Made by a program: the position numbers and the translations under genes. Shown piece by piece: positions 1 to 5,038 of a DNA stretch of 5,038 bases. The stretch's first letter is position 1; every line of letters begins with the position of its first letter. The stretch covers positions 13,892 to 18,929 of the forward strand of contig DMEM01000160.1 of NCBI GenBank assembly GCA_003450915.1. Direction: 5' to 3'. The stretch comes from Alphaproteobacteria bacterium (lineage in GTDB: Bacteria > Pseudomonadota > Alphaproteobacteria > UBA1280 > UBA12223). The notes beneath the pieces were generated by a model. The model saw nothing but the letters and a program-made list of their open reading frames with translations, searched no databases and was not told the origin of the DNA.

Positions 1-1
1 T

Positions 2-631
2 AGACTTACCTTTAGGTTAGTCGAAGGTCATCAAGCGACTAGAGAACTAACTTCCAAAGGTGCAATGTTTGGGCTTGATGCCAGAATTGCTTTAGCAATT
101 TTTGGAGCACTATCTGTTATTTCAGGTGCAGCATTATATAGTGCGATACAGCATACGAATGTCATAACAGCAATTACAGAGGTAAAAGAGCTTGAAAAAG
201 CCTATGATGCATATCAATTAGATACAGGTGTTGAGTTACCTATTTCAAGCTACTGGTTAAAGATAGAAGATCTTTTAACGGATAATTCTGTTGCTGGTTG
301 GAAAGGTCCTTATTTAAATTGGCAGCAAAATTCAGCAACTCAGTTAAAAACTTCAGATCCTTGGGTTTATTTGATGATTGACTTATTTGACGGAACTTGG
401 TCTGGAAGTACATCTCAAGCTGAAGCATATTGCGATACAGGAACAGTAGGAGGTACTTGTTATATTTGGTCTGTTATTTATGCTTCAGATTTACCTAGAA
501 ATATAATAGAAGGAATAGAAAAAGAAATAGATGGGACAGTTGACTATAACGCCGGTAACGTAAGACATATAGTTTCTGGCGGTGGCAACGACTATTTATA
601 CATAAAGTTTAGACCCTCATCTAGATATTAA
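2..631 (+). CDS. Type IV pilin-like / pseudopilin protein A (5' partial)
   Basis: Likely an inner-membrane prepilin-like protein of the type II secretion/type IV pilus superfamily. The frame is open from base 2 with no ATG, GTG or TTG before ATG 65, so the start probably lies left of the window. An alternative is a start at ATG 65 behind AAAGG (56-60). I favour the upstream start because Lys-Gly-Ala just before Met65 also occurs in the paralogue at 3554. Counting from that Met as residue 1, an N-terminal hydrophobic helix covers about residues 6-28, followed by a polar helix (about 36-51), a WKGPY motif (79-83), two cysteines (123 and 132) likely to form a disulphide, CYIW (132-135), and an acidic IxxxxDGTxD...GxxR segment (151-167) like those in many prepilin C-termini. 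The canonical Glu at mature position 5 is replaced by Asp if cleavage follows the Ala. No other secretion genes are visible, so its machine is unknown. A strong terminator follows the stop. Confidence 0.8.
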   Translation, partial: RLTFRLVEGHQATRELTSKGAMFGLDARIALAIFGALSVISGAALYSAIQHTNVITAITEVKELEKAYDAYQLDTGVELPISSYWLKIEDLLTDNSVAGWKGPYLNWQQNSATQLKTSDPWVYLMIDLFDGTWSGSTSQAEAYCDTGTVGGTCYIWSVIYASDLPRNIIEGIEKEIDGTVDYNAGNVRHIVSGGGNDYLYIKFRPSSRY

Positions 632-633
632 TT

Positions 634-658
634 AAAAGCTCCATAATGGAGCTTTTTT
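634..658 (+). terminator. Rho-independent terminator after pilin-like gene A
   Basis: A perfect 10-bp inverted repeat, AAAAGCTCCA (634-643) and TGGAGCTTTT (647-656), has a 3-base TAA loop and continues into six T in a row (653-658). It begins 3 bases after the stop codon of the pilin-like gene and should end that transcript before the autotransporter promoter. Confidence 0.9.
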
Positions 659-692
659 AGTGTTAAATATATCACTAATAATTGCCAATAAA

Positions 693-707
693 ACTATTAT
701 CAATAGT
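693..707. repeat. Small inverted repeat upstream of the autotransporter promoter
   Basis: ACTATT (693-698) and AATAGT (702-707) form a perfect 6-bp inverted repeat around ATC. It ends 7 bases before the -35 hexamer, where an activator or repressor could bind. Such short AT-rich palindromes arise by chance in this base composition, so an operator role is speculative. Confidence 0.3.
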
Positions 708-714
708 GCATTAA

Positions 715-742
715 TTGACTTGAAGAGTGCATAATGTATAAT
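715..742 (+). promoter_or_regulatory. Sigma-70 type promoter for the autotransporter
   Basis: TTGACT (715-720, five of six consensus bases) and a perfect TATAAT (737-742) are separated by 16 bases. The predicted transcript would start near 749, giving a leader of about 37 bases before ATG 786. It lies downstream of the terminator at 634-658, which supports independent transcription of the protease. AGTGCAT occurs twice around the -35 box (705-711 and 726-732), 21 bp apart. Confidence 0.75.
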
Positions 743-767
743 TAGTGTAGTTGTAATATAATTATTG

Positions 768-773
768 TAAAGG
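768..773 (+). promoter_or_regulatory. Ribosome binding site of the autotransporter
   Basis: TAAAGG (768-773) is the only Shine-Dalgarno-like stretch ahead of ATG 786. Its spacing of 12 bases is longer than ideal. It supports the chosen start, which also gives a complete signal peptide. Confidence 0.5.
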
Positions 774-785
774 TTTAATAAAAAT

Positions 786-3485
786 ATGAAAAAAAGTCTG
801 TTATTTGTAACTTCATTAAGTATGTTAAGCTTAATAAATGATGCTCAAGCCTATCAGTCAAATGGCAAAACAGCACTAATGTATGCTGCAGAGTATAATG
901 ATCTTCCTAGTGTTTATAGATTAATTAATGCAGGGGCTAATGTGAATGAGACAGATAATTACTACAACAATGCATATTGCTACGCTTATTATAATAAAAA
1001 TAGAGAAATTGCAAAAATTTTAGAACAAAAAGGTGCTAATACTAATACTAACTGCTATGTTAACGGAACTAAGTTTGCAGCTAGACCAATGGCTAATCCT
1101 TATCAATATAATACCCAATCAAGTTATGTAGAGCGCCCTAGAGGTTCTGGTTTAAAATTAGGATCAATTAGTGCTCCTGGTGTTAAGCCTGTATTATATA
1201 CAGTAGCAGGGCTTGGTGCAGTTGCAGCAGTTGCTGGAGGCGGTGGTGGCGGAGGCGGCTCAGAAGGAGGATCTTCAAATCCTATTATTCCAAGTTCAGA
1301 CCCTGCAGTTGCAGCGTTTGAAACAGCTGAATTTTATGGAGATGCTTCTGCCAAAGGGCAATCAGAATCACAAGATTCAGAATATTTACATTATATGAAT
1401 GCTCAGTATGCTTATGCAAGAGGCTTTACCGGAGCAGGAGTTAAAATTGCTGTACTAGATAGTGGTATTGATATTGATCATGATGAATTTAACGGTCAAT
1501 TAAATGCTGACTTAACAGGCACTGATTTACAAAGTGGAGATAATATCCCAGACCATGAAATAACAAATACAGAACATGGTTCAAATGTTGCCAGTGTTGC
1601 AGCCGGTAAAAAAGATGATTCTGGAATGCATGGTGTAGCTTATGGCGCAGAAATTATTCCTTACAGAATTGGAGCAGGTATTCCTGGGTATGTTAATCCT
1701 TCTTATACTGATGATGCTATTAATGATGCTATTGCAAAAGGAGCTACTGTATTTAATTTATCATATGGTTCTGATGCAACAGCTGGCGATAATGCAAGCA
1801 ATGCTGTAAAAGATAACTTAGAAGGAGCTTATACTGGCTTTACCGATGGTAATGATAATACAAATACAGCATTTATGGATACATTTATTAATAATGTAAC
1901 AACAAATGAAGGTATTATTGTAAAAGCTGCTGGTAATGAAGGTTATACTCAATCAGGTTCAGGTTCTGCTTTACCGTTACATTATACAGAATTTGATGGT
2001 CACTTTGTTAACGTAGTTGCTTTAAATTCAAATGCAACAGGAATTGCATCATACAGTAACCATTGTGGTGTTACAAAAGATTATTGCCTAGCAGCTCCAG
2101 GTACAAATATTTTATTAGCAGCTGATGATAATAACTACGAGCTTAACTCGGGTACTTCATTTGCAGCTCCTGCTGTTGCAGGTTCGGCAGCGGTTGTTCA
2201 AGAAGCATTCGGGCTATCAGCTGATAGAACTTTAGATATTTTATTTAAAACAGCAACAGATATGGGAGCAGCTGGAACAGATGATGTTTACGGCCGTGGT
2301 TTAGTAAACTTAAAAGCAGCAACAACACCAGGTGCTGAGTTACTAGCTCTAAACTCATTTGGTGCTGTTAGTTATGATAATTCAAAAATTACATCTTCAA
2401 GTGCTTTTGCTCAATTAGAAGTTCCAACCTTTGTAATTGAAGATGAATTATATAGAACATTTAAGGTTGATGGTTCAGCTATTAAAACAGAATATGAAAA
2501 TAACTTTGAACTTCAAAAAAGAGAAAAATCATTTGGTAAAGAAAAGAAAGTTGTTTCTAAAAAGGCAGAAAATGGTTTAACTACTTCATTTGTAATGTCA
2601 ACAGAGACAACAGCAAATGACTTATCAAAAATGGAATTAATGCAAGTTTCTGCAAAGCTTAATCAAACAGATTTAAAATTTGGTTTTACTCATACTCCAG
2701 GGCTAGAAGCTGATGAAATTGTAAAGTCAGCATCTTTATTAAAACAAGATGCAACAAGTCATCCTTATTTAAACTTAGCTAGTGAAGGCTTTACAGCAGC
2801 TAGTTCATATAAAATTAGTGATAGCTTAGCTTTTGAAACAAATGTATTTTTTGGAGATGTTGAAAATGATGGTGAAAATTTAGGTAAATCAGCAGCATCA
2901 TCTTTAAAATTAGCTTATACAAATGAAGATTCAAAACTAGGCTTAGAATTTGGCTTTATTAATGAGTATGATACTGTATTGGGTTCTAAATTTGAAGGCG
3001 CTTTTGCCCTTTCTGATGATAACTATACATACTTTACAGGACTAACAGGAAAAACAAACCTAACGTCTAAATTAAATATTTTTGCTAATGCTTATATGGG
3101 TGTTACAAAAACTAAAACAACTAATCAATCTTTAATTACAAGTGTTAATGATATTGTTTCGCATGCTGCAAGTGCTGGTTTTGAATATAGCTTAGCAGAA
3201 GATAAAAAAGCAGGCTTTGTAATTTCTCAACCATTAAAAGTTTCTAGCGGTAATATGGGTTATAATGTACTAACAGGTGGTAATATTGATAAAGGTTATC
3301 AATATTCAAACTTTAACCAAAGCTTATCACCAGATGCTACAGAGTATGATCTTCAAGCATTTTATAAACAAAAACTAGAAGAAGATACAAACTTAGATTT
3401 TGGTGCTTTACATAGAATCAATGCTGATAATATTAAAGGAGAATCAGAAACTGCAGTTTTAGTTAAGCTAAAACATAAGTTCTAA
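786..3485 (+). CDS. Subtilisin-like (S8) autotransporter protease with N-terminal ankyrin-like repeats
   Basis: A predicted surface serine protease that carries its own outer-membrane anchor. Residues 1-22 form a Sec signal peptide (MKKSLLF..., probable cut after AQA). Residues about 26-90 hold two ankyrin-like repeats (GKTALMYAAEYND, LINAGANVN, then AKILEQKGAN). Residues 136-150 are hydrophobic and run into eight glycines (151-158). The S8 domain covers about 205-513: Asp225 in AVLDSGID, His264 in EHGSNVAS, oxyanion Asn384 in AAGNEG, and Ser458 in SGTSFAAP, so the triad is complete. Cys427 and Cys434 match the short cysteine pair I recall in the NalP/SphB1 group. A charged linker (about 550-595) leads to a C-terminal beta-rich segment (about 600-899) ending in KLKHKF, a typical terminal-Phe signal for barrel assembly. 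Family knowledge suggests self-processing or cleavage of other surface proteins; the substrate is unknown. The ankyrin module is unusual for this class. Domain calls come from reading motifs; the barrel is the least directly shown part. Confidence 0.9.
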   Translation: MKKSLLFVTSLSMLSLINDAQAYQSNGKTALMYAAEYNDLPSVYRLINAGANVNETDNYYNNAYCYAYYNKNREIAKILEQKGANTNTNCYVNGTKFAARPMANPYQYNTQSSYVERPRGSGLKLGSISAPGVKPVLYTVAGLGAVAAVAGGGGGGGGSEGGSSNPIIPSSDPAVAAFETAEFYGDASAKGQSESQDSEYLHYMNAQYAYARGFTGAGVKIAVLDSGIDIDHDEFNGQLNADLTGTDLQSGDNIPDHEITNTEHGSNVASVAAGKKDDSGMHGVAYGAEIIPYRIGAGIPGYVNPSYTDDAINDAIAKGATVFNLSYGSDATAGDNASNAVKDNLEGAYTGFTDGNDNTNTAFMDTFINNVTTNEGIIVKAAGNEGYTQSGSGSALPLHYTEFDGHFVNVVALNSNATGIASYSNHCGVTKDYCLAAPGTNILLAADDNNYELNSGTSFAAPAVAGSAAVVQEAFGLSADRTLDILFKTATDMGAAGTDDVYGRGLVNLKAATTPGAELLALNSFGAVSYDNSKITSSSAFAQLEVPTFVIEDELYRTFKVDGSAIKTEYENNFELQKREKSFGKEKKVVSKKAENGLTTSFVMSTETTANDLSKMELMQVSAKLNQTDLKFGFTHTPGLEADEIVKSASLLKQDATSHPYLNLASEGFTAASSYKISDSLAFETNVFFGDVENDGENLGKSAASSLKLAYTNEDSKLGLEFGFINEYDTVLGSKFEGAFALSDDNYTYFTGLTGKTNLTSKLNIFANAYMGVTKTKTTNQSLITSVNDIVSHAASAGFEYSLAEDKKAGFVISQPLKVSSGNMGYNVLTGGNIDKGYQYSNFNQSLSPDATEYDLQAFYKQKLEEDTNLDFGALHRINADNIKGESETAVLVKLKHKF

Positions 3486-3491
3486 ATTAAT

Positions 3492-3519
3492 AAAGAAGCT
3501 ACTTTAAAGAAGTTTCTTT
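3492..3519 (+). terminator. Weak hairpin after the autotransporter, possible terminator
   Basis: AAAGAA (3492-3497) pairs with TTCTTT (3514-3519), and inside it ACTT (3501-3504) pairs with AAGT (3510-3513) around a 5-base loop, leaving GCT (3498-3500) bulged. The stem is AT-rich and no clean T-run follows, so termination would be partial at best. Some read-through into pilin-like gene B is likely. Confidence 0.3.
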
Positions 3520-3531
3520 CTATGCTAGAAT
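3503..3531 (+). promoter_or_regulatory. Possible weak promoter for pilin-like gene B
   Basis: TTTAAA (3503-3508, four of six) and TAGAAT (3526-3531, five of six) are 17 bases apart, and the predicted start near 3538 suits the gene at 3554. The -35 element lies inside the weak hairpin at 3492-3519, and matches of this quality are common in AT-rich DNA. Co-transcription with the autotransporter is an equally good reading. Confidence 0.25.
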
Positions 3532-3553
3532 AAATTAAGATAATAAAAAAGAG

Positions 3554-4171
3554 ATGAAAACTATGTTAATTAAAAAAGGGGCAATGTTCGGACTTGATGC
3601 TAGGATAGCTCTAGCAATATTCGGAGCATTAAGTGTAATTTCAGGAGCTGCGTTATATTCTGCAATTCAAGATGCAAAAGTAACATCATCTATCACTGAG
3701 CTTGAAGAAGTAGGTAAAGCATTTGATGCATACTTTTTTGATAGAGGCGAAATGATGAAAAAAGATGGAACTTCAAAATTTGCACTTAATATAGGAGAGT
3801 TGGTATCAAATACAGAAAGTTCTTTAAATTGGAACGGACCTTATATTTCATTAGAAAAAGGATCTTTATCGACATTATTATCTATAGTTAATAATCCTAA
3901 AACAGTCTCTTTACAATACCGACCTAATTCATCATGGGGAGGAGCTGATGGTGATACACTTCCTCCTGCAGAGTGTGCAGCAGCACCTTGTTTTATTTGG
4001 GTAACAATAGGTCTTGCAGAAAAAACACTAGCCCATGCTATAGATGAAAAAGTAGATGGAACTGGAGATAATAAAACAGGTCGCATAAGAATTTGGGATT
4101 ATACATCCGGAGTTAATGATGGTAAGTCAAATGTGTATTATCAGTATTCGGTAGCACCAGTCCAACCATAA
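3554..4171 (+). CDS. Type IV pilin-like / pseudopilin protein B
   Basis: A complete 205-residue paralogue of the pilin-like gene at the left edge. A short basic leader (MKTMLIKKGA) precedes a long hydrophobic helix (about residues 16-38), as in class III/prepilin signals. Residues 8-39 are identical to gene A, while the remainder is only patchily alike: NGPY (94-97), CFIW (146-149) with a nearby Cys141 likely to pair with Cys146, and an acidic IDEKVDGTGD...GRIR segment (163-179). If the peptidase cuts after Ala10, Asp15 takes the place of the usual Glu5; a cut after Gly9 puts that Asp at +6. Start choice is uncertain: GAG touches the first ATG, whereas Met4 (3563) has AAAAGAG 9 bases upstream and may be the true start. 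The protein is expected in the inner membrane with its globular domain in the periplasm or in a pseudopilus. No other secretion or pilus gene is present here. Confidence 0.85.
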   Translation: MKTMLIKKGAMFGLDARIALAIFGALSVISGAALYSAIQDAKVTSSITELEEVGKAFDAYFFDRGEMMKKDGTSKFALNIGELVSNTESSLNWNGPYISLEKGSLSTLLSIVNNPKTVSLQYRPNSSWGGADGDTLPPAECAAAPCFIWVTIGLAEKTLAHAIDEKVDGTGDNKTGRIRIWDYTSGVNDGKSNVYYQYSVAPVQP

Positions 4172-4185
4172 ACTATTTAACTATT

Positions 4186-4214
4186 AAAGCTACAGATTAT
4201 TCTGTAGTTTTTTT
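4186..4214 (+). terminator. Rho-independent terminator after pilin-like gene B
   Basis: AAAGCTACAG (4186-4195) pairs with CTGTAGTTTT (4202-4211) through ten pairs including one G-T, with a 6-base loop. The run of seven T spans 4208-4214. It lies 14 bases after the stop codon and separates this unit from rlmN. Confidence 0.85.
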
Positions 4215-4215
4215 A

Positions 4216-4249
4216 TTAACTTTACTTTTGTCAATCTTTATACTATATT
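4216..4249 (+). promoter_or_regulatory. Probable rlmN promoter region
   Basis: Two overlapping sigma-70-like readings fit: TTAACT (4216-4221) with TATACT (4239-4244), and TTTACT (4221-4226) with TATATT (4244-4249), each with 17-base spacing and matching four of six and five of six consensus bases. A promoter is expected here because a terminator lies just upstream. The leader would be about 35-40 bases. Only a weak purine stretch (AGAAAAGAAA, 4278-4287) precedes ATG 4291. Confidence 0.4.
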
Positions 4250-4290
4250 AAGCTTTGAAAACAGATAATTAACAGACAGAAAAGAAAATT

Positions 4291-5038
4291 ATGGCACATA
4301 TTTTAAACTTTGAATTTCAAGATGTAAAAGACATTTTAGCAGAAGCAGGCTTAAAACCTTTTAAAGCAAAACAGCTATGGGACTGGGTGCATGTTAAAGG
4401 TGTTTTAGATACCGATAGAATGCTAAATATTTCTAAAGCAGATAAAGCTATTATCACTCAATTATTTGAGTTTGATGATCTAGAAATTTCAAGCCAACAA
4501 AACGCAACAGATGGCGTAATTAAATGGTTATTTAAACTTCATGATGGACATGAGGTTGAATCAGTATATATTCCAGAAGAAGGTAGAGGTACACTTTGTA
4601 TTTCGTCTCAAGTAGGCTGTACTTTAAACTGTCGTTTTTGCCATACTGGTACTCAAGGTTTATCACGTAATTTAACAGCTGCTGAAATTGTAGCTCAGGT
4701 TCACAAAGCACGTTCTGTAATTGAAGACTGGAACGGACGTGGTGAAAAGCGTAATGTTACAAACATTGTATTCATGGGAATGGGCGAGCCATTATATAAC
4801 TACGATAATGTTAAAAAAGGCTGTCAAATTTTAATGTGTGATCATGGCCAAGGTTTCGGTACAAGAAAAATCACAATTTCAACATCAGGTGTTGTTGATC
4901 ATATTGCAGATATTTCAGAAAGCTTAGGTGTTAACTTAGCAGTTTCAATTCATAGTGCTAATGACGAAACTCGTACAAAAATTATGCCTGTAAATAAACA
5001 ATATAACTTAGAACGCTTAATAGGTGCTTTAAAAGAAT
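4291..5038 (+). CDS. rlmN: Dual-specificity RNA methyltransferase RlmN (3' partial)
   Basis: A radical-SAM enzyme of the cytoplasm that methylates C2 of A2503 in 23S rRNA and of A37 in some tRNAs, supporting decoding accuracy. The window holds 249 codons with no stop. Seen in the sequence: an N-terminal accessory domain (PFKAKQLWDWVHVKG, 23-37), VESVYIPEEGRGTLCISSQ (89-107), the iron-sulphur CxxxCxxC motif at Cys110, Cys114 and Cys117 (GCTLNCRFCHTG), the MGMGEPLYN SAM-binding segment (162-170), and KITISTSG (193-200). The second catalytic cysteine near the C-terminus lies beyond the window. The start at 4291 gives the usual RlmN N-terminal length. Arginine is mostly CGT here, whereas the neighbouring genes favour AGA, which fits a conserved, better-expressed housekeeping gene. 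The wording is close to alphaproteobacterial RlmN and is the best taxonomic clue in the window. Confidence 0.97.
   Translation, partial: MAHILNFEFQDVKDILAEAGLKPFKAKQLWDWVHVKGVLDTDRMLNISKADKAIITQLFEFDDLEISSQQNATDGVIKWLFKLHDGHEVESVYIPEEGRGTLCISSQVGCTLNCRFCHTGTQGLSRNLTAAEIVAQVHKARSVIEDWNGRGEKRNVTNIVFMGMGEPLYNYDNVKKGCQILMCDHGQGFGTRKITISTSGVVDHIADISESLGVNLAVSIHSANDETRTKIMPVNKQYNLERLIGALKE

Noticed and set aside
240..428. 62-codon open frame on the minus strand inside pilin-like gene A
   Set aside because: It lies wholly antisense to a gene with clear protein-level conservation, has no ribosome site I can see, and shows no recognisable motif.
1236..1259. Glycine codon run as a phase-variable slippage tract
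   Set aside because: The eight Gly codons mix GGA, GGC and GGT, so there is no uniform short repeat unit of the kind that slips readily.
1213..1398. 61-codon + strand frame inside the autotransporter
   Set aside because: A shifted-frame shadow of the Gly-rich linker and the start of the S8 region; its Gln/Leu-rich content comes from reading GCA and GGA codons out of frame.
56..3670. The two pilin-like genes as terminal repeats of a mobile element carrying the protease
   Set aside because: They are direct protein paralogues with strong synonymous divergence, no transposase or recombinase is present, and no matching DNA ends were found.
3841..4086. 81-codon minus-strand frame inside pilin-like gene B
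   Set aside because: Antisense to a conserved gene, with no own promoter or ribosome site visible and no known domain.

Overview
The window is AT-rich (roughly two thirds A+T by eye) and carries four protein genes, all on the + strand: a type IV pilin-like/pseudopilin gene open at the left edge, a large secreted subtilisin-like autotransporter, a second pilin-like gene, and the first two thirds of rlmN, cut by the right edge. The RlmN segment has the wording I associate with Alphaproteobacteria (SSQVGC and CRFCHTGTQ blocks, GMGEPLYNYDNV). With the Gram-negative outer-membrane barrel protein and the strong A/T third-position bias, this suggests an AT-rich, possibly host-associated alphaproteobacterium. 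That placement is inference; no species can be named.

Layout: 2-631 pilin-like gene A (5' partial); 634-658 a strong intrinsic terminator; 705-742 a near-consensus sigma-70 promoter with repeats around it; 786-3485 the 899-residue autotransporter; 3492-3519 a weak hairpin; 3554-4171 pilin-like gene B; 4186-4214 a strong terminator; 4216-4249 a probable promoter; 4291-5038 rlmN (3' partial). The three gaps between genes are 154, 68 and 119 bases. Two hold convincing terminators, so the autotransporter (perhaps with gene B) is probably one transcription unit and rlmN another. No tRNA, rRNA, CRISPR array, transposase or phage gene was seen.

The accessory part is a three-gene block. Two pilin-like proteins, identical over their first 32 shared residues but divergent afterwards, flank a surface protease. 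The protease has an unusual order of parts: signal peptide, two ankyrin-like repeats, a short hydrophobic stretch running into eight glycines, a complete Asp/His/Ser subtilase domain, and a C-terminal barrel ending in phenylalanine. The natural reading is a cell-surface or secretion-related block: the pilin-like proteins would be inserted in the inner membrane and processed by a prepilin peptidase, while the protease would be exported by Sec and placed in the outer membrane. A direct functional link between them is only suggested by adjacency. rlmN is a housekeeping gene and looks unrelated.
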